Assembly (NCBI GenBank): GCA_900550025.1
Contig: URQP01000072.1
Coordinates: 1-14,218 of the forward strand
Reading direction: 5' to 3'
Source: an uncultured Porphyromonadaceae bacterium
Lineage (GTDB): Bacteria > Bacteroidota > Bacteroidia > Bacteroidales > Muribaculaceae
DNA length: 14,218 bases
The position numbers and the translations under genes were made by a program. Of the stretch, positions 6,613-14,218 are shown piece after piece. Each line of letters opens with the position of its first letter. The first letter of the stretch is position 1. A model generated the notes under the pieces. The model searched no databases. It was not told where the DNA came from and was given only the letters and a program-made list of their open reading frames with translations.

Positions 6613-7294
6613 CGTCCCGAACACCATTACGTGCCTCAACCTGCTCAGCGGGTGCATTGCCACGGTGTTCGCTTTTCATTATGATACACTGTACGGAAGC
6701 CTGCGGGGATATGAGATGGCTTTCATATTCATCGGTGCAGCAACGCTTTTCGATTTTTGCGACGGGCTTGCCGCACGGCTTCTTCACGCCTATTCGGCAT
6801 TGGGTAAAGAACTTGACTCGCTTTCCGACCTTGTGAGCTTCGGGCTTGCTCCCGCCACGCTGATTTACAGCACTATGGCGGCCAATGATGCCGGATGGCT
6901 GGCTTATCTGGCATTCATTGTAACTGTGTTCGGCGCGTTGAGGCTCGCGAAATTCAACATCGACGACCGCCAGACATCGTCGTTCATCGGCTTGCCGATT
7001 CCTTCTAACGCCATATTCTGGATAGGGTGGATTGCTTGGGTCAATCAGCACGGTTATCCGGGCAGTTTGGTCATGGTGCTGCTCATTTTGGCGTTGTCGC
7101 TGCTGATGACGAGCCGTATGCGTATGTTCTCGCTGAAGGTGAAGACGCTCGACTGGCGGTGCAATGTCCGCCGTTACGCCCTGCTTTTGGGCGCGGTGCT
7201 GTTCCTGATAGTCGAAGGCCTGTCGGGACTTGCGTGGACGATAGTGTTTTATATCGTGCTTTCAGCCACTGCCCGCAAGGATGAACAATATTGA
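6584..7294 (+). CDS. pssA: CDP-diacylglycerol--serine O-phosphatidyltransferase
   Basis: A 236-residue multi-pass membrane enzyme that makes phosphatidylserine from CDP-diacylglycerol and serine, the step before Psd. The CDP-alcohol phosphatidyltransferase motif is complete: Asp57, Asp60-Gly61, Ala64-Arg65, Gly74, Asp78 and Asp82. Several hydrophobic segments follow. It belongs to the membrane-bound CDP-alcohol transferase type, unlike the E. coli PLD-type Pss. The ATG at 6584 lies inside psd (29-base overlap), and the family N-terminus (KSNVPNTITCLNLLSG) begins right after it. Confidence 0.95.
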   Translation: MKILRLIKSNVPNTITCLNLLSGCIATVFAFHYDTLYGSLRGYEMAFIFIGAATLFDFCDGLAARLLHAYSALGKELDSLSDLVSFGLAPATLIYSTMAANDAGWLAYLAFIVTVFGALRLAKFNIDDRQTSSFIGLPIPSNAIFWIGWIAWVNQHGYPGSLVMVLLILALSLLMTSRMRMFSLKVKTLDWRCNVRRYALLLGAVLFLIVEGLSGLAWTIVFYIVLSATARKDEQY

Positions 7295-7335
7295 GCCGGC
7301 AGTGTTACTATAAAAAAGAATAAAAAGAATACGAA

Positions 7336-7668
7336 GTGGGAGGTTTTTTAGGTTTCTTATTCCTTTTGCTGCTGGTGGTGATACTGGTGCCGTTGTTGCG
7401 GATATTCACTGCCGCCTACAATTTGCGGCGCCGTTTCAAGCAGGCCACGGGGCAATTCCGTGAACGTCAGGGTGGCAATGGCGGTCAGCGACAGCAGCAG
7501 ACTCAGAAAGAGAAGATATTCACCAAGGATGTCGGCGAATACGTGGCGTTCGAGGAGATAAAGATAGACGAGGATGAATTTTCGCGTCGCCGTGAGGCAG
7601 CCGGTTCCTACCGGGAAGTGAAGGCGGAATCGCAAATCACCGACGTGGAATTCGAAGAACTGAAGTAG
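7336..7668 (+). CDS. DUF4834 family membrane protein
   Basis: A 110-residue protein starting with GTG. It has one N-terminal transmembrane helix (about residues 3-24), then a basic, Gln/Arg/Gly-rich linker (RQGGNGGQRQQQTQKEK). The conserved-looking end KIFTKDVGEYVAFEEIKIDEDE is the pattern I associate with DUF4834, a family restricted to Bacteroidetes. Its function is unknown. It follows pssA by 41 bases on the same strand, so a role near phospholipid synthesis or the envelope is possible but unproven. A start a few codons further on is unlikely because the helix begins at once. Confidence 0.75.
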   Translation: MGGFLGFLFLLLLVVILVPLLRIFTAAYNLRRRFKQATGQFRERQGGNGGQRQQQTQKEKIFTKDVGEYVAFEEIKIDEDEFSRRREAAGSYREVKAESQITDVEFEELK

Positions 7669-7675
7669 CGTAGCT

Positions 7676-8443
7676 ATGGGCAATAAATGGACAAAGGAAG
7701 AAACGATTGTTGCTTTTAATGTGTATTGCAAAATACCATTTAAAAATAGTAGCAAGTCGCATCCTTTGATTGTCACATATGCGGATTTATTAGGTAGAAC
7801 TCCATCTGCGTTGAATATGAAAATAGGGAATATAGGCAGGCTTGACCCATCATTGCAGGAGAAAGGGATAACAGGACTTAGGCATGGTGCTAAAATGGAT
7901 GAAGATATTTGGAATGAATTTTCTAGTAATCCGGAAAAGCTTGCTTACGAAAGTGAGCAGATAATTGCCAGATTGTCTGAAAAGAAATTGGAAGATTCTT
8001 TGCAAATTGATATCAGTGCTTTTCCTGAAGGTGAAGAAAGAGAAACTGTTATACGGCAGCGTATTAATCAGGCTTTTTTTAGGAATGCGGTATTAAGCGC
8101 ATACAATTTTAAGTGCTGTATATCTGGGATAAAAAGCCCGGAGCTTTTGGATGCATGTCATATTGTTGATTGGGCGCAAGACAAAGCTAATAGGATGAAT
8201 CCAAGCAATGGTTTGTGCCTCAATTCTTTGTTTCATAAGGCATATGATAAGTATCTGATTGCAATTACACCAGATTTGGATGTGGTGGTATCGGAACGGA
8301 TGCTTCAAAACGCCGGCAGTACAAGATTTGGGGAATATCTGAAAGAAATCGATGGAAATAAGATAAGTGTTCCTGAAAAATTTTTTCCTAAAAAGGAATT
8401 TTTGGAAAGACATTATAATGATTTTAGGAGAGTTTCTGTTTAG
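7676..8443 (+). CDS. HNH endonuclease (HNH_2-type, putative solitary restriction nuclease)
   Basis: A 255-residue protein. Its N-terminal part (about 1-75; WTKEETIVAFNVYCKIPF, then GRTPSALNMKIGNIGRLDP) resembles a helical domain found with this nuclease type. The HNH part is near 135-200: KCCISG, ACHIVDWAQDKANRMNPSNGLCLNSLFHKAYDKYL. The likely catalytic set is His162, Asn178 and His187. No methylase or specificity partner is adjacent, so the target is unknown; such proteins are often annotated as putative restriction endonucleases. The gene is much AT-richer than its neighbours: hand-counted lines 7861-7920 and 8341-8400 have 22 and 16 G+C in 60, against 35 in line 9061-9120 of the GH3 gene. 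It begins 7 bases after the DUF4834 stop and looks like a transferred insert. Confidence 0.85.
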   Translation: MGNKWTKEETIVAFNVYCKIPFKNSSKSHPLIVTYADLLGRTPSALNMKIGNIGRLDPSLQEKGITGLRHGAKMDEDIWNEFSSNPEKLAYESEQIIARLSEKKLEDSLQIDISAFPEGEERETVIRQRINQAFFRNAVLSAYNFKCCISGIKSPELLDACHIVDWAQDKANRMNPSNGLCLNSLFHKAYDKYLIAITPDLDVVVSERMLQNAGSTRFGEYLKEIDGNKISVPEKFFPKKEFLERHYNDFRRVSV

Positions 8444-8482
8444 TTTTTCGTTATGTTCGATTTAAATAAACATTGAGGCGAT

Positions 8483-10000
8483 ATGGCGGGGATTACGAAG
8501 TTGGCAAGACCGTTTTTTCTGAGGAGGGTGGCACAATGCGCCCGGTTTGCCGATTATGCAAAGGAAATACAGGAACGGCAGCTTTTATCGTTGCTTAAGG
8601 AAGCATCCCCGACAGAATACGGAAGAAAATACCGTTTCGCCGAAATTAGCGGTTATGAGGACTATAAGCAGGCAGTGCCGCTTGTGCGCTACGAGGACAT
8701 ACGCCCTCTGGTGATGCGGATGGTCGGCGGCGAGAGCGGCGTGCTGTGGAAAGGGCGCGTGCGCAACTATGCCCAGTCGTCGGGCACGTCGGACGGAAAA
8801 AGCAAATACATACCGATTACGAAAGAAGCCTTCGCACGGTGTCATTACCGCGGCGGTGCCGACTGCGTGGCGTTCTATCTCGACTTGAATCCCGAAAGCC
8901 GTATTTTCGACGGCCGCGCCTTCATTCTCGGAGGCAGCTTTGCCAACGAGCTGCATAAGGACGGCGTGGTCGTGGGCGACCTCTCGGCGAACCTTATCGA
9001 CAACATCAACCCAATTGTCAACCTGTTGCGGGTGCCGCCTAAGAAAGTGGCGCTTATGGAAGTGTGGGACAAGAAGCTGCCTGCACTCGTCGAGGCGAGT
9101 CGCCGCAAGCATATCACCAACATTTCCGGCGTGCCTTCGTGGTTTCTTTCGGTGTTGAAAGAGGTGATGAGGCGTGAGGGGGTGGACTGTATCCACGACG
9201 TTTGGCCCGACCTTGAGGTGTTTTTCCATGGAGGTATAAGTTTTGCGCCATACCGGGAACAATACGAGGCGATAACCGACCGCGGCAAGATGCATTATAT
9301 AGAGACTTACAACGCTTCCGAAGGATTCTTCGCCGTGCAGTCGTCGTGGGACACGCAGGCTATGCTTCTGCTGCTCGATTTAGGAGTATTCTACGAATTC
9401 ATTCCCTTGTCGGAGACTGGCAAGGAGTATCCCGACGCTTTGTCGATAGCCGATGTCGAAGCCGGCAAGACCTACGAATTGGTGATATCGGCGTGCAACG
9501 GTCTTTGGCGCTACCGCATCGGCGACACGGTAAGGGTGGAGCAGACCCGTCCGGTGAAAATCACGATTGCCGGGCGCACGAAGCATTTCATCAACGCCTT
9601 CGGCGAGGAGCTGATGGTCTATAATGCCGACCGCGCCATAGAGGAGGCTTGCAAGCTGACAGGCGCGTCGGTGTATAACTATACGGCGGCTCCGGTATAT
9701 GCCACCGCAAAGACGAAGGGACGGCACGAATGGCTGATAGAGTTCGAGAGGCGTCCCGACGATATGGAGCGGTTTGCCGACATCCTTGACAGCGAGTTGC
9801 AGAAAATCAATTCCGACTACGAGGCAAAGCGGTATAAGGGGATTTTCATCGACCGGCTTTCGATAGTGGAGGCACGGCGCGGACTGTTCGACGACTGGCT
9901 GTTGAAGCGTAGCGGAAAACTCGGCGGGCAGCGCAAGATACCGCGTCTTTACAACAGCCGCGAGATAATCGACAGTATGCTTGAAATGAATAAAAAATAA
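8483..10000 (+). CDS. GH3-family acyl-adenylating enzyme (GH3 auxin-responsive promoter family)
   Basis: A 505-residue member of the GH3 branch of the adenylate-forming superfamily. The three nucleotide-binding motifs are present: SSGTSDGKSKYIPIT (99-113), YNASEG (276-281) and WRYRIGDTVRV (342-352). In plants, GH3 enzymes activate a carboxylic acid with ATP and join it to an amino acid. Bacterial members are common in Bacteroidetes but, to my knowledge, their substrates are unsettled. No signal peptide is seen, so it should be cytoplasmic. The alkaline phosphatase gene starts 4 bases after its stop, which implies co-transcription. An upstream promoter is not clear. Confidence 0.88.
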   Translation: MAGITKLARPFFLRRVAQCARFADYAKEIQERQLLSLLKEASPTEYGRKYRFAEISGYEDYKQAVPLVRYEDIRPLVMRMVGGESGVLWKGRVRNYAQSSGTSDGKSKYIPITKEAFARCHYRGGADCVAFYLDLNPESRIFDGRAFILGGSFANELHKDGVVVGDLSANLIDNINPIVNLLRVPPKKVALMEVWDKKLPALVEASRRKHITNISGVPSWFLSVLKEVMRREGVDCIHDVWPDLEVFFHGGISFAPYREQYEAITDRGKMHYIETYNASEGFFAVQSSWDTQAMLLLLDLGVFYEFIPLSETGKEYPDALSIADVEAGKTYELVISACNGLWRYRIGDTVRVEQTRPVKITIAGRTKHFINAFGEELMVYNADRAIEEACKLTGASVYNYTAAPVYATAKTKGRHEWLIEFERRPDDMERFADILDSELQKINSDYEAKRYKGIFIDRLSIVEARRGLFDDWLLKRSGKLGGQRKIPRLYNSREIIDSMLEMNKK

Positions 10001-10004
10001 TGAT

Positions 10005-11384
10005 ATGAGACGTGGTTTCTTGACTTTTTTGGCGATGGCAGCCGTCATCGCCGTATGGGCGGCAAAGCCTAAGTATGTGTTTGTGTTCGTCGGCGACGGC
10101 ATGGGTATGGGGCACGTGATGGCTACGGAGACTTACAACCGCACCGTGCTCGGCAACGACGACAACATCCTGATGATGCGGTTCCCTGTGGCTTCGATGG
10201 CTATGACCTATTCGGCAAGCTCGCCGATAACCGATTCGGCGGCGGCAGGCACGGCTCTTGCCACCGGCAGCAAGACAAAGAACAGCATGGTGGGCATGTC
10301 GCCCGACACGGTCGCTGTGGAAAGCGTTTCGCACGAGTTGAAAAGGAAGCTTGGATATGGCGTGGGAATCGTTACGTCCGTTTGCTACGACGATGCCACC
10401 CCGGCCACGCATTTCGCGCATCAGGCAAACCGCAAGATGTACGAGGAAATCAACCGTAACGGCGCGGAGAGCGGATTCGACTTCATAGCCGGAGCCAACA
10501 CGCTGGCACGCAACGACAAGGAAAAAACCGCGAGGATATTCGACGGCTACCGCAAGAACGGCTATACGGTGGCAAGAAGCATTGAGGAGTTGAAGACGGC
10601 AAAACCGGGCAGGAAAATTCTGCTCACTGCGCCTTATGAGGAAGGGGCGGCACAGATAGGCTACACTATCGACAGCATCAGCGGCGCAGCCACATTGCCG
10701 GAACTGACGCGACTCTGCCTTGACCATCTTAAGAAGGTTTCGCCCAAGAAATTCTTTATGATGGTGGAGGCCGGCAATATCGACCATGCCGCGCATGGCA
10801 ACGACGGCGGAGCGGTCGTGAAGGAAGTGCTCAATTTTCAGGAAGCCATACAGATAGCCTATGATTTCTATCTTGAGCATCCTGACGAGACTCTTATCGT
10901 TGTCACTGCCGACCACGACACCGGAGGAATGACTGTCGGTGTTGACAAAGGTCCGGCACAACCGGCTTTGAAGAACATCGACTACCAGCGTATTTCCAAA
11001 GAGCGGTTCAGCGACCTTTGCGCCAAAGAGGGAGGCGACACGTGGGAAGAGATGAAACGTCTGCTTTCCGAAAAGCTCGGGCTGTGGTCGCACATACGGG
11101 TCAACGAGATGGAAGAGGCACGTATGCTCGAAAGCTACGGCAGGATGAAAGCCAAGGCGGCATCGACGCAAAAGACTCTTTACAAGGATTTCAACGAGTT
11201 CACGGCCATAGTGTTCGACATCCTCAACCATAAGACCGGGTTCGGATTCACCACATTCTCCCACACGGGCAATCCGGTGCCGGTGTTTGCCGTCGGCGAG
11301 GGTTGCGGGGCGTTCAGCGACTTGAACAACAACATCGAGATTCCACAGAAGATACGCAAGCTGACCGGTTTGGCGGCTGATTAG
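10005..11384 (+). CDS. Exported alkaline phosphatase (PhoA superfamily)
   Basis: A 459-residue metal-dependent phosphomonoesterase. A signal peptide or N-terminal anchor spans about residues 1-20 (basic MRRG, hydrophobic core, then WAA), without a lipobox cysteine, which points to the periplasm. Catalytic features are all visible: Asp31 in VGDGMG, nucleophile Ser78 in ITDSAAAGTA, Asp130 and Thr132 in DDATPA, Glu255, Asp260 and His264 in VEAGNIDHAAH, Asp303-His304 in TADHDTGG, and His420 in FSHTGNPVP. It should release phosphate from phosphomonoesters outside the cytoplasm. The 4-base gap to the GH3 gene suggests one transcript. No Pho-type regulatory site was recognised. Confidence 0.92.
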   Translation: MRRGFLTFLAMAAVIAVWAAKPKYVFVFVGDGMGMGHVMATETYNRTVLGNDDNILMMRFPVASMAMTYSASSPITDSAAAGTALATGSKTKNSMVGMSPDTVAVESVSHELKRKLGYGVGIVTSVCYDDATPATHFAHQANRKMYEEINRNGAESGFDFIAGANTLARNDKEKTARIFDGYRKNGYTVARSIEELKTAKPGRKILLTAPYEEGAAQIGYTIDSISGAATLPELTRLCLDHLKKVSPKKFFMMVEAGNIDHAAHGNDGGAVVKEVLNFQEAIQIAYDFYLEHPDETLIVVTADHDTGGMTVGVDKGPAQPALKNIDYQRISKERFSDLCAKEGGDTWEEMKRLLSEKLGLWSHIRVNEMEEARMLESYGRMKAKAASTQKTLYKDFNEFTAIVFDILNHKTGFGFTTFSHTGNPVPVFAVGEGCGAFSDLNNNIEIPQKIRKLTGLAAD

Positions 11385-11386
11385 GC

Positions 11387-11410
11387 GGTTATGTGGTTAT
11401 AAGGTTATGT
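11387..11410 (+). repeat. Three tandem 8-base repeats after the phosphatase gene
   Basis: GGTTATGT, GGTTATAA and GGTTATGT stand end to end directly after the phosphatase stop codon (TAG, 11382-11384). The array is short and its role is unknown. It lies upstream of the pgi promoter. Confidence 0.7.
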
Positions 11411-11430
11411 GCTTAATAATAAAAATTTAA

Positions 11431-11462
11431 CTTGCTTTAATTGCTGTCTATGGTTAACTTTG
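11431..11462 (+). promoter_or_regulatory. pgi: Bacteroidetes-type promoter of pgi
   Basis: CTTG at 11431-11434, 20 bases, then TAACTTTG at 11455-11462. Spacing and -7 box fit the consensus. The ATG at 11517 lies about 54 bases after the box, a longer leader than at the other promoters here. Confidence 0.75.
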
Positions 11463-11516
11463 CAGCATGATAATCAAGTTGTTGCTAATATTGTGCATCG
11501 TTAATAATCAATTGAT

Positions 11517-12854
11517 ATGGATACATTGAAATTTGAGAACCGTAATGTGAAAGGCTCTGTGTCGGACGACGAAATAAAAGCCTTGCAGGCTAAAGGCGCC
11601 GACGCTATCGAGAAACTGGAAAAAGGTACTGGCGAAGGCAGCGATTTTCTTGGCTGGCTCCATCTGCCCAGTTCTATTTCTGAAAATTCGGTTGCCGACA
11701 TCGAAAAGACCGCGGCATTGCTCCGCAAGGATTGCGAATATGTAGTGGCAATCGGTATCGGAGGAAGTTATCTTGGCGCGAAGGCTGTGATAGAGGCTCT
11801 TAGCGACTCGTTTGCGGCATACAAGCCGGCCGACGGACCGCGTGTGTTGTTTGCCGGTCAGAACATCGGCGAGGACTACACGGCGGAACTCGTGGAACTG
11901 CTTAAAGGCAAGAAATTCGGTATCATCGTCATATCAAAATCGGGTACTACGACAGAACCGGCAATCGCTTTCCGTTTGCTCAAGGAGATGCTTGAGGCTC
12001 AGGAAGGCAAGGAATACGCATCTAAGCATATTGTTGCCATCACCGACGAGCATAAGGGCGCGCTCCGCAAGCTCGCTACCGAGGAAGGCTATGCTACATA
12101 CGTCATTCCCGACAACGTGGGCGGACGTTTCTCCGTACTCACCCCGGTAGGCTTGCTGCCGATTGCCGTTGCTGGATTCGACATCCGCAAGCTCATCGGC
12201 GGTGCAAAGGCTATGGAAGCGGCTACGGCAAAAGCGGACGATTCCAACATCGCCCTGCTTTACGCCCAGACACGCAACGCCCTTTACAATGCCGGTAAGA
12301 AGATAGAGATTCTCGTGAACTACAATCCTAAGCTACATTATCTCGGAGAGTGGTGGAAGCAGCTTTACGGAGAAAGCGAGGGCAAGGAGCATAAGGGCAT
12401 TTTCCCGGCAGCCGTCGACAATTCTACCGACCTCCACTCTATGGGACAGTGGATTCAGGAAGGCGAGCGTTCGATATTCGAGACTGTGATTTCTGTCGCA
12501 AAGCAGCAGCGTGAAGTTGTCATTCCTTATGATGAGGCTAACCTCGATGGGTTGAACTATATCGCCGGCAAGCGCATCGACGAGGTGAACAAGATGGCCG
12601 AACTCGGCACGGTGATAGCACATACCGACGGTGGAGTACCCAACATCCACATCACTCTTCCGGAACTTTCGGAATACTGTCTTGGCGAAATAATCTATTT
12701 CTTCGAAAAAGCTTGCGGTATCAGCGGATACATACTTGGCGTGAATCCTTTCAACCAGCCGGGTGTGGAAGCCTACAAGAAGAATATGTTCGCGTTGCTC
12801 AACAAGCCGGGCTACGAAGAGGAAAGCAAGGCTATACAGGCACGCTTGAAATAA
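11517..12854 (+). CDS. pgi: Glucose-6-phosphate isomerase
   Basis: A 445-residue cytoplasmic isomerase that interconverts glucose 6-phosphate and fructose 6-phosphate in glycolysis and gluconeogenesis. The length fits the shorter Bacillus/Bacteroidetes type rather than the 550-residue E. coli type. Phosphate-binding and signature regions are [11 protein letters not shown] (80-90), SKSGTTTE (140-147) and [14 protein letters not shown] (202-215). The active-site stretches [18 protein letters not shown] and DLHSMGQ follow. It has its own promoter and a strong hairpin terminator, so it appears to be a single-gene unit. Confidence 0.97.
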   Translation: MDTLKFENRNVKGSVSDDEIKALQAKGADAIEKLEKGTGEGSDFLGWLHLPSSISENSVADIEKTAALLRKDCEYVVAIGIGGSYLGAKAVIEALSDSFAAYKPADGPRVLFAGQNIGEDYTAELVELLKGKKFGIIVISKSGTTTEPAIAFRLLKEMLEAQEGKEYASKHIVAITDEHKGALRKLATEEGYATYVIPDNVGGRFSVLTPVGLLPIAVAGFDIRKLIGGAKAMEAATAKADDSNIALLYAQTRNALYNAGKKIEILVNYNPKLHYLGEWWKQLYGESEGKEHKGIFPAAVDNSTDLHSMGQWIQEGERSIFETVISVAKQQREVVIPYDEANLDGLNYIAGKRIDEVNKMAELGTVIAHTDGGVPNIHITLPELSEYCLGEIIYFFEKACGISGYILGVNPFNQPGVEAYKKNMFALLNKPGYEEESKAIQARLK

Positions 12855-12870
12855 GGTCATACTGGCTCTG

Positions 12871-12915
12871 AAAAACGGACGGCTCAGCATATCGTATGCA
12901 GGGCCGTTCGTTTTT
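12871..12915 (+). terminator. Rho-independent terminator of pgi, possibly bidirectional
   Basis: Left arm 12871-12885 (AAAAACGGACGGCTC) pairs with right arm 12901-12915 (GGGCCGTTCGTTTTT) over 15 positions with two G-U pairs. Inside, GCATA-TCG-TATGC (12887-12899) is a second perfect stem, separated from the first only by an A/A mismatch. The transcript ends in five U. The five leading A would serve as the U run for transcription from the other side. Confidence 0.85.
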
Positions 12916-12943
12916 ATCTGCGTGTCCGGGATAAAAGTCAGGA

Positions 12944-13018
12944 GAAAAGTTGAGGGTTTAATGTTGAGTGTTGAGAGAGATTTTACACTCAACACTCAAC
13001 ATTAAACCCTCAATTTTC
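12944..13018. repeat. Long inverted repeat built from 7-base units
   Basis: Arms 12950-12975 and 12988-13013 are perfect 26-base reverse complements around a 12-base loop. Five more pairs follow outside if G12949 is bulged. The right arm reads as heptads: CTCAACA, CTCAACA, TTAAACC, CTCAATT, TTCAAGA (12988-13022). It lies between the pgi terminator and the stop codon of the convergent kinase gene, 10 bases from that stop. It may end kinase transcripts or be a dispersed intergenic element; neither is shown here. Confidence 0.85.
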
Positions 13019-13028
13019 AAGATTGTTT

Positions 13029-14218
13029 TTATGGGAAAAGCAGGCGGAATGTCTTTTTTGTGGGGTTGTTGATAAGCTGGAGCGTTCCGCCGTGGAGGTT
13101 CATGATGCGGCGCGCCACCGACAGCCCTATGCCGGAGCCGTCGCGCTTGGTAGTGAAGAAAGGCACGAATATCTGTTCCGCGCATTCGTCCGACACCGGT
13201 TGCCCATTGTCGATAACGTCGATTGTCACTGATTCGTTCTCGATAGTACGCGAATTTATGCGTATCGCTGTCGCTCCGGCTTCTATAGCATTTTTGAGCA
13301 AGTTGACGAGTACGTGGCTTATCAGATTCTTGTCGGCTTGCACAATGATGTCCTCAGGTTGTATGTCGATAACGACTTTGACAGCGGCGAGTGGTTCGTG
13401 CATCAGGGCTACGGCATCGTTCGCAAGATCCCGGACGTAATTGAGCGAAAGTTCGGGCGATGGTATCGCCGCAAATTTACGGAACGATTTCGTGAATTTC
13501 ATAAGTCCGTCGGATGTCAATGAAATCACTTCCAGACTTTCCTCCACTCGCTTCGGGTCGTCGGTACCGCTGTTGAGCAGGCTGTCGCTCATTGCGCGTA
13601 TCGGGGCGATTCCGTTCATTATTTCGTGCGTCAGCACTCGCGTCAGTTTTATCCATGCTTCCACTTCCTGCCGGTCGATTACAGAGTTTACATCGTTGAG
13701 GATGTAAACGCTCAATGTCCTTTCGCCGAAATTGATTTTCGATACGTTGGCCGAGACGTTTATGTTATGGTTATTATTGCCGAGCGATAGCAGCCTTGTC
13801 TCTCCTGACGACATGTTTTCTAACGACTCGCGCAGTCCCGGCTCCGTATTGTCGAGTTGTGCGGTGTTGGTAAGCACGGTCAGCCCGAGCAGTCTAAGGG
13901 CAGCCGTATTGCAAAGGCTTACGTTGCCTTTGTCGTCGGTAACGAATATTCCGGCTCTGACGCTGTTGATTATCGTACCGTATAATCTTTCCTTTTGCCG
14001 GGCCGCTATTTTCTGTTCTTTGATTATTTCCGATACTCCGGCAAGCGATTCCGTAATTTCCGGATTGCCGCGTTTGTGCAGACGGAAAGAGAAATCATTG
14101 TTGCGGAAGGCTTCCAGCATGATGATTACTTTCCGGGTGGCATCGTTTGCCGATGCGAAGGCATAGGCGAACGCCGCGGCTAATCCTGCCGCTGTCAGTG
14201 CCAGCGCAGGCAGCAGCC
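13029..14218 (-). CDS. PAS-containing sensor histidine kinase, NtrY-like (N-terminus outside window)
   Basis: The frame is open to the right edge of the window, so the 395 residues seen are only the C-terminal part; the ATG at 14120 is internal. The visible part begins with a transmembrane helix (LLPALALTAAGLAAAFAYAF). A linker with RNNDFSFR follows, then a PAS-like domain (SVRAGIFVTDDKGNVSLCNTAALRLLGL). The phospho-accepting His is in RVLTHEIMNGIAPI (codon 13626-13628). The ATPase domain has the N box HVLVNLLKNAIEAG and the G boxes VIDNGQP, FFTTKRDGSGIGLSVARRIM. The family transfers phosphate to a response regulator, often a sigma-54 activator for NtrY-like kinases; any such gene would lie outside. 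The signal is unknown. Confidence 0.9.
   Translation of the reverse strand, partial: LLPALALTAAGLAAAFAYAFASANDATRKVIIMLEAFRNNDFSFRLHKRGNPEITESLAGVSEIIKEQKIAARQKERLYGTIINSVRAGIFVTDDKGNVSLCNTAALRLLGLTVLTNTAQLDNTEPGLRESLENMSSGETRLLSLGNNNHNINVSANVSKINFGERTLSVYILNDVNSVIDRQEVEAWIKLTRVLTHEIMNGIAPIRAMSDSLLNSGTDDPKRVEESLEVISLTSDGLMKFTKSFRKFAAIPSPELSLNYVRDLANDAVALMHEPLAAVKVVIDIQPEDIIVQADKNLISHVLVNLLKNAIEAGATAIRINSRTIENESVTIDVIDNGQPVSDECAEQIFVPFFTTKRDGSGIGLSVARRIMNLHGGTLQLINNPTKKTFRLLFP

Noticed and set aside
8452..8459. TATGTTCG as a promoter for the GH3 gene
   Set aside because: It differs from TAnnTTTG at one base and has no TTTG at the right distance upstream; in AT-rich DNA this is weak.
7669..8482. 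An insertion sequence or transposon carrying the HNH gene
   Set aside because: I found no terminal inverted repeats, target duplication or transposase around it. The HNH motif alone does not make it a homing element.
9846..11264. A 472-codon open frame on the minus strand across the phosphatase gene
   Set aside because: It is antisense to a gene with all catalytic motifs. Its translation is rich in His, Arg and Cys with no recognisable domain, the usual reverse shadow of a GC-biased gene.
11467..11529. A 20-codon hydrophobic leader-like ORF ([20 protein letters not shown]) overlapping the pgi start
   Set aside because: Its ATG lies 5 bases after the -7 box, about where the transcript would begin, and the region is AT-rich enough to give such a frame by chance. 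A leader peptide cannot be excluded.
12871..13018. A CRISPR-like array
   Set aside because: The two structures are a terminator hairpin and one inverted repeat. There are no regularly spaced direct repeats with unique spacers and no cas genes.

Overview
The window looks like chromosomal DNA of a Bacteroidales bacterium, perhaps near Muribaculaceae; the family is a guess. The Bacteroidetes-type promoter (TTTG or TTG, about 20 bases, then TAnnTTTG) occurs in front of several genes. The proteins also have Bacteroidetes character: GluRS beginning [15 protein letters not shown], a DUF4834 protein behind psd-pssA, a 445-residue Pgi, and a bacterial GH3 protein. Most genes are housekeeping and moderately GC-rich. 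Two segments are visibly AT-richer and accessory in type: the MNT/HEPN module at the left edge and an HNH nuclease gene near the middle.

Left part (1-3456, plus strand): an MntA-type antitoxin gene (96-395) overlaps a broken HepT toxin gene (388-589). The pair lies between two diverged copies of one promoter-bearing repeat (1-82 and 590-670). Each copy contains the same perfect 17-base palindrome directly against the -33 box. The second copy is the promoter of gltX, which is followed closely by waaA (Kdo transferase). waaA converges on the next block with only 5 bases between stop codons.

Middle-left block (3462-5838, minus strand): pncA (nicotinamidase), then rbfA and a LolC/E-like permease gene. 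pncA and rbfA each have a promoter. An 11-bp inverted repeat between them looks like a pncA terminator and overlaps the rbfA promoter.

Middle-right block (5859-11384, plus strand): psd and pssA overlap by 29 bases and make phosphatidylethanolamine from CDP-diacylglycerol. They are followed by a DUF4834 membrane protein, an AT-rich HNH endonuclease gene that looks inserted, a GH3-family acyl-adenylating enzyme and an exported alkaline phosphatase. Spacing is tight, so much of this may be one transcript.

Right part (11387-14218): three tandem 8-mers, then pgi with its own promoter and a strong terminator hairpin. Next comes a long near-perfect inverted repeat built of 7-base units. Last is the minus-strand gene for a PAS-containing NtrY-like histidine kinase, whose N-terminus runs off the window.

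No rRNA, tRNA, CRISPR array, transposase or riboswitch was recognised. I saw no clearly undescribed multi-gene system. The best leads are the promoter repeat with its palindrome around the decayed toxin-antitoxin pair, the GH3-phosphatase pair, and the heptad-built inverted repeat. No gene-free stretch exceeds 300 bases; the longest is 12855-13028.
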